Source: Gammaproteobacteria bacterium
Lineage (GTDB): Bacteria > Pseudomonadota > Gammaproteobacteria > Pseudomonadales > Cellvibrionaceae
DNA length: 52,536 bases
Reading direction: 5' to 3'
Assembly (NCBI GenBank): GCA_005801205.1
Contig: SYDJ01000089.1
Coordinates: forward strand, 1-52,536
Both the position numbers and the translations under genes were made by a program. The notes under the pieces are model-generated. The model was not told the origin of the DNA, searched no databases, and saw only the letters and a list, made by a program, of their open reading frames with translations. Positions 24,330 through 33,369 of this stretch are shown in pieces; the first letter of the stretch is position 1; each line of letters opens with the position of its first letter.

Positions 24330-26522
24330 CTATTCTGCTTTTTGAAATGCATCCTGAATAGTTTTGGTAATCGCTTGGCCCTCTGCGGGCGTATCCACCA
24401 CGTAGGGAATGATCATTACCATTAATTCGGTACGCTGAGAACCATTCTTTTTAGCTTTGAATAAATTGCCGAGCAAAGGAATTTTGGATGCCCAAGGCAC
24501 ACCACCGTCCGTTTTATCTACCTTATCTGAAATTAGCCCACCTAGGAGTATGGAGCCTCCATCTTGTAAGGTCACGGTTGTTTTAATTTGGCGATTGAAA
24601 ATGGTTGGCGAATCTATATTGCTCGTATCGTTGATGCTGGCTTCGCTGAGCGATTGATCTATTGCAATATCCACATTCCCTGATGCATGTACAACAGGCT
24701 GCACAGACAGCCGCAAACCGGTTCTGGCGGTATCTACACTTTGTAAAGATACACCCGTGGATGACGTTGTGGTGTTGCCGCGTGTGGGCACATCTGTTCC
24801 CACATCTATAGTCGCAAGCTGACCACTTTTTACCATGATACGTGGGCGCGAACGGATTTCAGCACGTTTGTTTTGCTGGAACAAATTGAGAATTGCGCGC
24901 GTCTCGCCTGCACTATTAAGAGCCTCAGCTGTAAAACCGCTAGCCACTTTGGCAGCCTTTCCAGCGGTATCGGAAATTTGTTTGATACCTAGGCCACCAA
25001 GCGTAGCGAAGTTGCCTGTGTAGGCATTGCCGTTATTGGTTACTTTCCCTTTGGAGAAAAATTCAACCCCCGCATTAAATGTATCGTTCAGAGTTACTTC
25101 TGCAATCAACACTTCTATAAGCACCGATGGCGCTGATTTGTCTAAGGATTGTATGACCGGCAAAAGATCTGCCCAAGCCTGGCCACTACCTTTAAAAATA
25201 AGGGTATTGCGATTGCTATCGACGACAAAATTGCCCCCGCCGACTTTTGCTGCCGTGGTGCTTGCACTCGCATTAGCGTTACTAGGTGAAGTATTGGTAG
25301 TGTCGGAAACCGCGCTACCCGAGCTTTTTGTACTGCGCGCAGCCCCAGAGCCTACGCCAGGCGTACCATTCTCTATACCATTCAGGATATTAACGATATG
25401 GGTTGCATCTGCATTGCGCACTTCATAACTGAAAATACCTTGATCTATGCTCATTTGTTGGCGGCGATCTAGCGTATTTATCCACTCTCTCACATGATCT
25501 AAAACCTGCTGAGATGCGGCAAAAACCACCATTTGATTGGTGCCATCGAGCGGAATCAAAATAATGGAGCCCGAGGAAGATCTGATTTTTGCATCATAGC
25601 CTTCCGCATTCAGGACAGATTCCAAGTTCTTACTAAGGTCTGCCACTTTGACAAACGCGGGCTCAATACTGGCTGAAAATTTACCCCGCATTAGCGGCTG
25701 ATCTAAGACCTCTATAATAGAAAGCGCTTGCTCAACTAAATCTTGTTTACCTTTCAGCATAACCGCATTGCGCAACGAGTCTTCCTGTACTTCTAGATCC
25801 TTACCCTTCATTGCATCTTTAAGCCAGCTAACCACCTTCCCGCCGCTTACCGCTTTTAAGGGAACAAACATAAATACCGGGCGATGTGACGCGGGTACAT
25901 CTGGCAGGGCACGCCCGCTCACAAGCAAAGGCGTCTCCCCTGAGTTTACGTTGCCATCAATTGTAAAACTCAGCAGATTACCTTCTTGAGAAACCGCTAT
26001 GCCATAAGACGACAAGGTGCGAACGGCTACATGGAATAACTCTGCAGGAGGAATAGGCTCAGCCAAACGCAGAGTCACCAAATCTTCTTGCTTCTCTATT
26101 TGAGGATCTAAGCTAAAAGACTGCCCAAGCTGTTCACCAAAAACCTCATTTATAAATGCGGGCAATGGCATATCGTGATAATTGGCGCTTACAGGTGAGC
26201 CAGAAATATTGACATCTAGCTGCTTGGTTTGAGTATCCGCAATTTGGCGGCCAATAGTGACGCCTGGGCCACTTTTTATTTGCGCCTTTTCACTCACGCG
26301 ATCTTTGTGTGGAACCTCAACCGGAAGAATTAGTTTTGGCTCACGCAGCGGAGTAAATGACGCATCCATTTTAGGCTTAGCCGCTGACGGCTGAGCAGCC
26401 TGCTTTTGCAATGAGTTACAACTTGCCAAGGCTAGCACCAATGGCAGCGTGGCTAGCATAAAACCGGCTGCGCGGTGTTTACGCAGCTCATTGGCTTGTT
26501 TCTTCATGCTGTTGTTTGACAT
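24330..26522 (-). CDS. gspD: Type II secretion secretin GspD (lipoprotein type)
   Basis: A 730-residue outer-membrane secretin. The N-terminus ends in a full lipobox LASC at Cys35, so the protein is lipidated, as in Xanthomonas XpsD, and need not have a separate pilotin. N-domains follow, with repeated secretin N-domain patterns such as VFMFVPLKAVSGGKVVSWL. A Ser/Asn-rich linker lies near residue 400. The C-terminal secretin domain has VLIEVLIAEVTL, SRPRIMVKSGQLATIDVGTD and LLGGLISDKVDK. It forms the channel through which folded exoproteins leave the periplasm. It is the last gene of the operon, ahead of a terminator. Confidence 0.95.
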   Translation of the reverse strand: MSNNSMKKQANELRKHRAAGFMLATLPLVLALASCNSLQKQAAQPSAAKPKMDASFTPLREPKLILPVEVPHKDRVSEKAQIKSGPGVTIGRQIADTQTKQLDVNISGSPVSANYHDMPLPAFINEVFGEQLGQSFSLDPQIEKQEDLVTLRLAEPIPPAELFHVAVRTLSSYGIAVSQEGNLLSFTIDGNVNSGETPLLVSGRALPDVPASHRPVFMFVPLKAVSGGKVVSWLKDAMKGKDLEVQEDSLRNAVMLKGKQDLVEQALSIIEVLDQPLMRGKFSASIEPAFVKVADLSKNLESVLNAEGYDAKIRSSSGSIILIPLDGTNQMVVFAASQQVLDHVREWINTLDRRQQMSIDQGIFSYEVRNADATHIVNILNGIENGTPGVGSGAARSTKSSGSAVSDTTNTSPSNANASASTTAAKVGGGNFVVDSNRNTLIFKGSGQAWADLLPVIQSLDKSAPSVLIEVLIAEVTLNDTFNAGVEFFSKGKVTNNGNAYTGNFATLGGLGIKQISDTAGKAAKVASGFTAEALNSAGETRAILNLFQQNKRAEIRSRPRIMVKSGQLATIDVGTDVPTRGNTTTSSTGVSLQSVDTARTGLRLSVQPVVHASGNVDIAIDQSLSEASINDTSNIDSPTIFNRQIKTTVTLQDGGSILLGGLISDKVDKTDGGVPWASKIPLLGNLFKAKKNGSQRTELMVMIIPYVVDTPAEGQAITKTIQDAFQKAE

Positions 26523-26627
26523 TGTTTCGATTTTCCTCAGGGTACTCGGGGGTTAATGTTTAGCCAATTGCACGCGCATTTATTTGGTTATTCGGAACTA
26601 GCCCGCTAGGCGTAAAAGGTTACACAA

Positions 26628-27371
26628 TTATTTTTTAGGCTCATTTGCTTTTTTTGCTCTAGCTCGCTCTTGTGCCGCTTTTACACGTTCAGCTCTAGCT
26701 TTAATTTCTGCCTCAGTCTTAGGTTTGCCCTTATTTGATGATTTTTCAGAAGGCTGCTTTGGCTCTGATGTTTTGCTTTTCTCGCTGCCACCAGCCTTAG
26801 ATTTGCGCTCTACTTTTGCTTTAGGCGCTTTAGAGGATTTGGCCCCCTTATCTGCCGCAGCCTTGGGCTGATTGACAGGTGCATAGAGCATGAGTTCGCG
26901 AGTTTCCGGCTTAGCGCCCTCAGCCACAAGAATAACTTTTGTCGCCGTAATGTCTCGGATACTCCAGTTGCCCACCAGAATATCGCCCACGGCCAGCTGA
27001 TTCACTTTGCGGGGGGATGTTGCATCTAAAGACATCACTAGGGCGTAGTTTTTCTCCGCTCTATTGACTACCCCCAGAAGCTTAAACCCTTCTGGCTCAT
27101 TCGCTAAGGAGACTGCGGTAGCCTGCGTATTTGCGCCGCCTTCATGATGCCAGCGCGCCTGTGTTGATACAGTAGTAAACTCGGCCAAGGTATCTTCTGC
27201 AGGCTGGACTTTAGACTCTTGCCACGTATCTGGGCGCTCTGGTGCATCACTGGAAAATAGAACCAAGCCTAGCGCCATACCCAACACAAGACAAATGACC
27301 AGCGCCAACCCAACTAAACCGTACAGTTTTTGGCTGTGAGCAGAAAGATTAGCGAACCACATTTTCGCCAT
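26628..27371 (-). CDS. Type II secretion GspC-like protein (XpsN type), basic tail, no PDZ
   Basis: A 247-residue inner-membrane protein with one helix near residues 15-38. The GspC homology region GFKLLGVVNRAEKNYALV with KVNQLAVGDILVGNWSI binds the secretin N0 domain. No PDZ or coiled-coil domain follows. Instead the last ~80 residues are a lysine/alanine/serine-rich, highly basic tail. Its place between gspM and gspD matches xpsN of Xanthomonas, which does the GspC job of joining the inner platform to the secretin. Two starts are possible (ATG 27371 or 27362), both overlapping gspM. The function is by position and the homology region. Confidence 0.82.
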   Translation of the reverse strand: MAKMWFANLSAHSQKLYGLVGLALVICLVLGMALGLVLFSSDAPERPDTWQESKVQPAEDTLAEFTTVSTQARWHHEGGANTQATAVSLANEPEGFKLLGVVNRAEKNYALVMSLDATSPRKVNQLAVGDILVGNWSIRDITATKVILVAEGAKPETRELMLYAPVNQPKAAADKGAKSSKAPKAKVERKSKAGGSEKSKTSEPKQPSEKSSNKGKPKTEAEIKARAERVKAAQERARAKKANEPKK

Positions 27372-28026
27372 CCTTTTCAGTAGCTTTAGCGGGAACAGCT
27401 TGTTGGTCTTGCACAGTATTACTTAGGGTCGCTTGCGAATCATTAATCAAAAAATAGGCGGAAAGCATAAGATCTAATTGCCCTCCACGCTGAGCGCCAT
27501 AGTTAAAGCGCTGTATATCTAACAGTTTGGGGTTATCGGCAATGACTTTTAGCAAATGGTCTATTTGATCCACTGCTACAGAACTGCTGACCTCTGCGGT
27601 GACTTTTATTAAGGTTTCGCCACCCAGTTCTATTCGCTCAGTAGGCGCAAGCCGTGGGCGATAGTTTTGGGCGTTGTGATCCGCCATCAAGCGGCGCAGG
27701 TAGTTTTGGACATCGGCTTCCGCAAAACTTTCAGACTGTGTTTCCCATAGTTTTGCGCGCAAACCCGTGGCGACCTCTTTTTCTTTCGCCCAGCGCTCAG
27801 ACCATTGTGCTTGATGCTCTAGCTGATTGAGCTTAATTGAGGTTCGCGAAAGCAATTCTATATTTTGAGCCCGCTCGTCACGCCATTCACCAAGCGTTAG
27901 GCCCACATAAAAAATAACGATATAAACAACACCCCACATCATCCATCGAAGGCGCTGATTAGCGTCTAATTGACTCTGAAACTGCAGCCAAAAAGGCGCC
28001 AGTAATACTTGCAGTTTATTGAGCAT
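27349..28026 (-). CDS. gspM: Type II secretion platform protein GspM
   Basis: A 225-residue protein with one helix near residues 30-47 (MWGVVYIVIFYVGLTLG), then a coiled region and a ferredoxin-like periplasmic domain ending in LMLSAYFLI. GspM dimerises with GspL and anchors the cytoplasmic ATPase. The order L-M-N-D and the short overlaps with both neighbours fit the operon. Sequence alone is weak for this family, so position carries most of the call. Confidence 0.85.
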   Translation of the reverse strand: MLNKLQVLLAPFWLQFQSQLDANQRLRWMMWGVVYIVIFYVGLTLGEWRDERAQNIELLSRTSIKLNQLEHQAQWSERWAKEKEVATGLRAKLWETQSESFAEADVQNYLRRLMADHNAQNYRPRLAPTERIELGGETLIKVTAEVSSSVAVDQIDHLLKVIADNPKLLDIQRFNYGAQRGGQLDLMLSAYFLINDSQATLSNTVQDQQAVPAKATEKDGENVVR

Positions 28027-29134
28027 CGCCAGCCCCTTTTACCACTGATCCCTTCAAACTGAACACAAGGCGAGTTTGATTGGGGCTTACACCTGGCTCA
28101 GCGCGTACATCACTGAATATTGGTGTTTTAGCGCAGGCTTCAACCAGTGCACGGGTATCTTGGTTTTCTTGTTGAAGCAACAGCGTTAGTTGTTCACGCT
28201 GATATTGCCATTCTAATATTGAAAAACTTAAATCGCCCAAACAGGTTCGAACTTGCGCCAGCAAATGCAATTGGCTTGGGCTTTGCGCTAAATCAGCAAT
28301 TGCCTGATTAAAGGCTTGCTGGTTGATGGCACCATCGCGCTGCGCAACAAGCTCTTTAAGTTGCTCGCTCTTATGGGAGACACGCAGGCTTAAATAGTGC
28401 TCTTTTATCTGCGCACCAAAATTCAGGCCAAGCTGCAGGAACAGCCACGCGAGGAAAACCCCAAGAATTAGCCGCGATGCTACGGGTTCACTAGCTAAAT
28501 TTTCTTTGCTCCAGAAAGGTTTTTCATTCCAAGGTTTGCTCAACAGATTAGCGCCACCCAAAACCCAAGCGTGATCCTGAGCGGCGGCGCACACCCGAAC
28601 AAAATCAGCTTTTTCACGCTCATTGGGTTCCTCCGCAAACCAACGTGAATGGCGCAGCAAACCGGCATCCCAATACTGCAGATCCCAACCCTCAATGCAG
28701 GGCTGAGCCCGCAACCCCGCCATCATCGGCAAATAGAGCATGGTTTCTGGCACCACATTGAGCGCGGGCAAATCCTGCTCGTGATGCATGCGAGTTAAGC
28801 GTTGCGAATCCCAAAACCAGACTTGTGCGATATTCCCTACCAAAACTTGGCAAGATGCAGGTTCACTAAAAGGGCTGAACTGGCGAATTCGCTGAAGGAG
28901 TAGGTTAGCGTGTAATGCGCGGGGAACGGACTCAAAATCTATGCATTGATAAAATAGGAATTTGCGCGGGACAATAAGGGTAGGGGACTCTACCAAAACA
29001 CCTTCCTGCGAGCCATTATTCGCCAATACTTTAATGCCCTCGGATGTCATCACCCAAGGCTGTATTGAAGAGGTTTGATTGGCGAATGGCCAAAGGCTCG
29101 TTATTGTTTTCAGGCGGCTCAACACTGTACTCAT
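28016..29134 (-). CDS. gspL: Type II secretion platform protein GspL
   Basis: A 372-residue bitopic protein. The N-terminal actin-like cytoplasmic domain binds GspE (LIVPRKFLFYQCIDFESVPR near residue 55), a single helix (LILGVFLAWLFLQLGLNFGA) lies around residue 230, and a periplasmic ferredoxin-like domain follows. The reading from 29134 overlaps gspK by 104 nt, which is long; ATG 29050 (residue 29) would shorten the overlap to 20 nt and may be the true start. Confidence 0.87.
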   Translation of the reverse strand: MSTVLSRLKTITSLWPFANQTSSIQPWVMTSEGIKVLANNGSQEGVLVESPTLIVPRKFLFYQCIDFESVPRALHANLLLQRIRQFSPFSEPASCQVLVGNIAQVWFWDSQRLTRMHHEQDLPALNVVPETMLYLPMMAGLRAQPCIEGWDLQYWDAGLLRHSRWFAEEPNEREKADFVRVCAAAQDHAWVLGGANLLSKPWNEKPFWSKENLASEPVASRLILGVFLAWLFLQLGLNFGAQIKEHYLSLRVSHKSEQLKELVAQRDGAINQQAFNQAIADLAQSPSQLHLLAQVRTCLGDLSFSILEWQYQREQLTLLLQQENQDTRALVEACAKTPIFSDVRAEPGVSPNQTRLVFSLKGSVVKGAGDAQ

Positions 29135-30089
29135 AATCCACTAACCAAGGCCCCAGTAGCCCATTGGGCGTCAATTGTAGGCTAATCAATCGGGCTTGTC
29201 CCCCCCCAGAATTCCAAATCCTCAGACGAAGTTCGTTGCCGGGCAAAAAGCGGAAACGCTCTTCATCTAAGCTCAACGGCAGCTTGGTTCGCAAAACAAA
29301 ATCTTCCACCGTTCGGAAAGGATTTGTTCTACGCTCAAGAATAAGCTGATCAACCAAGCTTTCATCCAAGCGTAAGTAATACATCAATAAAGACTTGGGC
29401 ATGGTATTTAAGTTCATGACAGTAAAACGTCCAACAGTAATCCAATTTTGCACATCAAATTGGGAATGGGCATTAAGCCATTCGCTCCAACCTATTACAC
29501 GGAACAATTCTGAAGCTGTGCGTAAATAATCATTGGGCGGTGAAAGCATAGCTCTGGCTAAATAATCCTGTTTTTCTGCGCCCGACAGACTCACCAGTTC
29601 ATCCGCATCAATATAGTCTTGCAGCGCAGCCAACAATTGCATTTTTACGCCGGCATCTGTTTCAAAGCGGCTTAAAAAATCAAGTAAAATACTTTGATCA
29701 TCCGCATTTACCGAAATAAGACCCGCACTATCTTGCAGCGCAAATTTGCTACCCCCTATACCACTATAAACACTTCCATCCATCAATAACTCATCGCCCA
29801 CCGCTGACGTATAGGAGAAAGTTTCACTTTGAAACTGCTCGTTTGTTAAGTGGGAAAATGTCATGCCCGCTAATGTTTTACGGGAAGTAGATAGCAAATA
29901 AAGCAATGTTTGCTCAGTAGAATAGGTATCTAACTCTTGTTGAATATGCGCTTTCGCCTGAAGACCTACAGTGAGCTTACGCTGAACATAGGAGTGAAAA
30001 ATTCCCACTGCAATAAGCATGATCGCCAAAACCCAGAGCACCGCAGCGAGAATAAAACCCTCCTGTGATCTCGCTAATCTAGCGACCAT
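29031..30089 (-). CDS. gspK: Type II secretion minor pseudopilin GspK
   Basis: About 352 residues from ATG 30089, which has GAGG six bases upstream and overlaps the gspJ stop by 11 nt. The prepilin cleavage site is QEG^FILAAVLW, with no Glu at position 5, as is normal for GspK. A large globular domain with FALQDSAGLISVNADD and LNLNTMPKSLLMYYL-type helix-hairpin regions follows. GspK caps the pseudopilus tip with GspI and GspJ. The same frame reaches further upstream to 30134. Confidence 0.9.
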   Translation of the reverse strand: MVARLARSQEGFILAAVLWVLAIMLIAVGIFHSYVQRKLTVGLQAKAHIQQELDTYSTEQTLLYLLSTSRKTLAGMTFSHLTNEQFQSETFSYTSAVGDELLMDGSVYSGIGGSKFALQDSAGLISVNADDQSILLDFLSRFETDAGVKMQLLAALQDYIDADELVSLSGAEKQDYLARAMLSPPNDYLRTASELFRVIGWSEWLNAHSQFDVQNWITVGRFTVMNLNTMPKSLLMYYLRLDESLVDQLILERRTNPFRTVEDFVLRTKLPLSLDEERFRFLPGNELRLRIWNSGGGQARLISLQLTPNGLLGPWLVDYEYSVEPPENNNEPLAIRQSNLFNTALGDDIRGH

Positions 30090-30690
30090 AGAGCACCTCA
30101 TCCATCGTAACTTCCGCACGTTTTCGAGTGACAATATTTACAACGTAATTGCGAACCTCACTGCCTGTGCTAATGAGCAAACGAATGGATACGGGTAATG
30201 GCGGGGTATCTGTCTTTTCAGCAGGCCATTGTTTATGCCACTCGCCCTTTTCATCCAAATATTCAAATTGTCCGCTCGATTCTGGCCAGCGATAAACCGC
30301 GAATTCTGTATCTCCCTCTCTGTAACTCAGATTAACTACATTGCCTTCTTGTACTACTTGCCATTGAATGCGAGTTTTTAACCCAGCTTGATCTAGTAAG
30401 GGTTCGTAGGTATAGGTTGAGAGTCCATTGTTCTCGCCCTCTAGCCCTAAATCTTTAGGCCGTGCCGCCACTTGCGTTGCCAAGGTGGAGCGCAACCAAC
30501 CATATGCCAACACCTCGCTGTAGGCACTTTTTTGGCTTTTCACCACACGTTGGTAGAGCCCCATGCTGTAGCCAAAACCTTGCATGATGACAGTAATGAG
30601 CAGACTAACAATCACCATAACTACAAGCATTTCAACTAAGGTGAAGGCCCTTTGAAAAAAGGGTAAGTTAAACTGAGAGTGATTTTTCAT
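30079..30690 (-). CDS. gspJ: Type II secretion minor pseudopilin GspJ
   Basis: A 203-residue pseudopilin with cleavage motif QRA^FTLVEMLVVMVIVSLL, in which the residue before the cut is Ala instead of the usual Gly. Glu at position 5 is present. The rest fits GspJ (QWVSEG-like beta region, VSIRLLISTGSEVRNYVVNI near the end). It begins on the base where gspI ends. It is part of the tip complex. Position -1 Ala is tolerated by some prepilin peptidases but is worth noting. Confidence 0.9.
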   Translation of the reverse strand: MKNHSQFNLPFFQRAFTLVEMLVVMVIVSLLITVIMQGFGYSMGLYQRVVKSQKSAYSEVLAYGWLRSTLATQVAARPKDLGLEGENNGLSTYTYEPLLDQAGLKTRIQWQVVQEGNVVNLSYREGDTEFAVYRWPESSGQFEYLDEKGEWHKQWPAEKTDTPPLPVSIRLLISTGSEVRNYVVNIVTRKRAEVTMDEVLYGR

Positions 30691-31142
30691 TAGTCACCCT
30701 CCAACTTAAATTCACGCACCATCTTGTATGACGTGTGACGATATTGATAGTCGCCTACAGTTCTATTGTCTTTAGTAAATACGAGACTGATATTGAGCAA
30801 AGCGAAATCATATAAACCTACAGCACCCACTGCAGTTACCCCATTCTTCCAAGGCTCTACCAAATCCGCCGTCCAATCCACCCAATACCCATTGACGTTG
30901 AATCTACCATTGGTTTCTTTACTCATATCCACCAGTTTCAAACGTTCAATCGACGAATTGAGTACTTGTTCAGTGGCGGCAACTTCAGCCAATCGATTTA
31001 GGGTGATGAGGTTGGTATTGATCCAACCATAAATGCCAATGGCGGCCATAGAAAAAATCACCAAAGCGACTATTGCTTCTAGCAGAGTAAAACCGCGCGC
31101 TTTGGTGGGATTTAGCGCTGGCGCTTGAGGGAAGCGATTCAT
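30690..31142 (-). CDS. gspI: Type II secretion minor pseudopilin GspI
   Basis: A 150-residue pseudopilin. A 17-residue leader ends ARG^FTLLEAIVALVIFSMA, with Glu5. The C-terminal globular part carries MVREFKLEGD. GspI starts tip assembly with GspJ and GspK. The ATG overlaps the gspH stop by 4 nt, typical of a coupled operon. Confidence 0.92.
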   Translation of the reverse strand: MNRFPQAPALNPTKARGFTLLEAIVALVIFSMAAIGIYGWINTNLITLNRLAEVAATEQVLNSSIERLKLVDMSKETNGRFNVNGYWVDWTADLVEPWKNGVTAVGAVGLYDFALLNISLVFTKDNRTVGDYQYRHTSYKMVREFKLEGD

Positions 31143-31516
31143 AAGCGCTTCGCCTCGCAGTAAGGCGGCACCAGTTTGATAGGCGTAGTAATGCCTTTGG
31201 CGGTATAACTCAAATCACCACCCAAACACAGGCCATTGGGTTTGTAGATGATGGGGGTTTCAATATTCAACTCCCAACTATCGGGGATTTCCAACAACTC
31301 GGGTGCACTTGTCTCATTGAGGATAATGGTTTTTTGCTGGGTATAGGCTTTGAGGCTGAGCACGCTTAGGCCTTGAAAGAAATTATCTTGCTCGGCGCGG
31401 CTTTTGAAACGATCGTAAATGGCAGGAAATTTGGGCAACACCAGCGCACTCGTTAGCCCCAAGAGGATAAGCACCACGAGTATTTCAATCAGGGTGAAAC
31501 CCTTGCGCTGGTTCAT
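31139..31516 (-). CDS. gspH: Type II secretion minor pseudopilin GspH
   Basis: A 125-residue pseudopilin beginning MNQRKG^FTLIEILVVLILLG, a short leader with the standard cleavage site and Glu5. The rest is a small beta domain with two cysteines near the C-terminus (LCLGGDLSY and PPYCEAKRL). It links the tip to the GspG shaft. It is shorter than many GspH proteins, but the neighbours leave no room for a longer gene. Confidence 0.9.
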   Translation of the reverse strand: MNQRKGFTLIEILVVLILLGLTSALVLPKFPAIYDRFKSRAEQDNFFQGLSVLSLKAYTQQKTIILNETSAPELLEIPDSWELNIETPIIYKPNGLCLGGDLSYTAKGITTPIKLVPPYCEAKRL

Positions 31517-31529
31517 AGGCTTACAGGGA

Positions 31530-31964
31530 TTAATCGCCTAGTGCGAGATCGGCATCCAAGCCTTCACCGCCGGGTTTGCCATCGGCACCGAGTGACATAA
31601 GGGTGACATCTTCTTGGCCATGGGCTTCGCGGCGATATTGGAACGGATTGCCCCAGCCATCTTGCGGCAATTTGCCATCCAAATAAGGCCCCTGCCAGTT
31701 TTGTTTGGCTTTAGCGGAATCTGGGCTGGCGTTTAACGCCTGCAAACCCTCTTGGGTGCTTGGGTATTCGCTCATATCCAACTTATAGGTTTGCAACGCC
31801 GATTTCAGCGCCTTGAGTTGGGTTTGCGTGGTTTTGACTTTGGCGGTTTCGGCCTTGCCAAAGAATTTAGGGGCAACAAAGCCCGCCATTAAACCCATGA
31901 TCACCAAGACTACCAAGAGTTCGATCATGGTGAAGCCGCGTTGGTGAGCTTTCATATTGTTCAT
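31530..31964 (-). CDS. gspG: Type II secretion major pseudopilin GspG
   Basis: A 144-residue protein from ATG 31964, which follows a GAGAGA site; the reading from 32000 adds 12 unlikely residues. The leader ends QRG^FTMIELLVVLVIMG. The body has the family hallmarks DMSEYPSTQEGLQALNA, WGNPFQYR and the C-terminal acidic calcium loop GLDADLALGD. GspG forms the shaft of the periplasmic pseudopilus. A 206-bp gap with repeats separates it from gspF, so it may have its own promoter. Confidence 0.95.
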   Translation of the reverse strand: MNNMKAHQRGFTMIELLVVLVIMGLMAGFVAPKFFGKAETAKVKTTQTQLKALKSALQTYKLDMSEYPSTQEGLQALNASPDSAKAKQNWQGPYLDGKLPQDGWGNPFQYRREAHGQEDVTLMSLGADGKPGGEGLDADLALGD

Positions 31965-32005
31965 AGTTGTTCTCTCTCGATTAGCCACTAAATTACCCAA
32001 ACCCT

Positions 32006-32166
32006 TTAAATCCCCCTAGCCCCCTTTTTCAAAGGGGGAACGAGATCAAGAGCACCCCCTCCCAACCTCCCCCTTAAAAAAGGGGAGGGGCTGAACCTCA
32101 CTCCGCTCGTGAATTGAGCAAGCTTTAACTCCTCCCCTTTGTGAAGGGGGAGACTGGGAGGGGGTA
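32006..32166. repeat. Cluster of CCCCCTCCC-type dispersed repeats between gspF and gspG
   Basis: Three copies of a GC-rich palindromic unit. A diverged copy lies at about 32006-32040, a full copy at 32054-32093 beginning ACCCCCTCCCAACC, and an inverted copy at 32128-32166. The full copy matches the one after ispA (36701-36740) at about 38 of 40 bases. Each unit folds into a hairpin by itself, and the two facing copies could form a larger stem. They interrupt an otherwise packed operon and could affect transcription into gspG. Confidence 0.85.
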
Positions 32167-32170
32167 CTTG

Positions 32171-33361
32171 TTAAATCGCCATATCATTCACACTGGTAAT
32201 GGCTTGAATCAGCCCCAGTATGATCACCCCTACGGCCATGCCGATTAGCACAATGGCGAGGGGTTCAATTAAGAGCAAAAAACGCTTCATACGGTTTTTG
32301 CTGCTGTTTTCGTAAATTTTGGCTACTGCAAATAACATTTCCGATAAACGCCCCGTTTTTTCACCGGCACGAACTAGGTTATAGGCAGTGGCGTTAAGGA
32401 TTTGATTGTCTTGCAAAGCCTTGGATAAGTTGGTGCCCGCTTGTACCGCCGTGAGCGCCGCATTGAGTGCTTTACTGCGACGTGAGTTTTTAACGCTCGC
32501 TCTCGCTAGATCCAAGGCTTTTACCAGCTCGACACGGCTTGCCAACATCGCCCCCATCACTGAAGACCAGCGCGAAATGTCAGATTCTGCCAACCAGCGA
32601 CCAAACAACGGCAAGCTTGCGGCTTTATCTAATAGGCTTTGACGCACGTCGGGCTTGGACAGCTGCACGCTGGCGAAAGTTGCCACACCCGCCAACAACG
32701 CCATAACCAATAAGAAATTCTGGTTCAGCCACATGCCCGTGGATAAGACCATATGCGCTAACAGCGGCAAGTCATTTTTGCCATCCAACATATTGGCAAA
32801 CTTGGGCACCACAAACACAAAGATAAGGCCGACGGCGCTAATGCCGGTTAACACCAACACCGCTGGGTAAATAAGCGCATTGCGCAAATCATTGGCGACC
32901 GATAGGTCGTATTCCATTTGATCCACACCGCGACGCATAGCGCTGGCTAACTGACCAGAGGCTTCGCCAGCGGCGATCAGTTGGATGAAATAGGGGGGCA
33001 GTTTCACATCGTCACTGGTAAGCGCTGAACCTAAATTTGCGCCCTGCTGTAAGCGCTCGGAGGCGGTACGGTAGTAGCGCAGCAATTTGGGGTGAGCATC
33101 GGAATCTTGCAGCGATTGCAGTGCATCGGCAATGGCTACGCCGGAATCCAGCATGGTAGTCAATTCGAATAAGGATACCGTAATGTCTGCCTGCGCGAGT
33201 TTTTTGCGAAAGCCACTTTTGTCTTCTATTTGCGGCGCAATCTCTACCACTTGCAGGTTTTTCTCGCGGATCAAACGCAGCGCCTCGCGTTCATCGCTGG
33301 CATCTATGTTGCCGGCAATCAGCGCTTGGTTAGGGTCGAGAGCTTTGTAGGAGAATTGCAT
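32171..33361 (-). CDS. gspF: Type II secretion inner-membrane platform protein GspF
   Basis: A 396-residue protein with two T2SSF domains. The first holds FELTTMLDSGVAIADAL and GVDQMEYDLSVANDLRNALI, and the second WSSVMGAMLASRVELVKAL and LVRAGEKTGRLSEML. Three membrane segments lie near residues 170, 220 and 370. GspF couples the GspE ATPase to pseudopilus assembly. It starts 8 nt after the gspE stop, and its length is normal. Confidence 0.95.
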   Translation of the reverse strand: MQFSYKALDPNQALIAGNIDASDEREALRLIREKNLQVVEIAPQIEDKSGFRKKLAQADITVSLFELTTMLDSGVAIADALQSLQDSDAHPKLLRYYRTASERLQQGANLGSALTSDDVKLPPYFIQLIAAGEASGQLASAMRRGVDQMEYDLSVANDLRNALIYPAVLVLTGISAVGLIFVFVVPKFANMLDGKNDLPLLAHMVLSTGMWLNQNFLLVMALLAGVATFASVQLSKPDVRQSLLDKAASLPLFGRWLAESDISRWSSVMGAMLASRVELVKALDLARASVKNSRRSKALNAALTAVQAGTNLSKALQDNQILNATAYNLVRAGEKTGRLSEMLFAVAKIYENSSKNRMKRFLLLIEPLAIVLIGMAVGVIILGLIQAITSVNDMAI

Positions 33362-33369
33362 AGGCCGGC

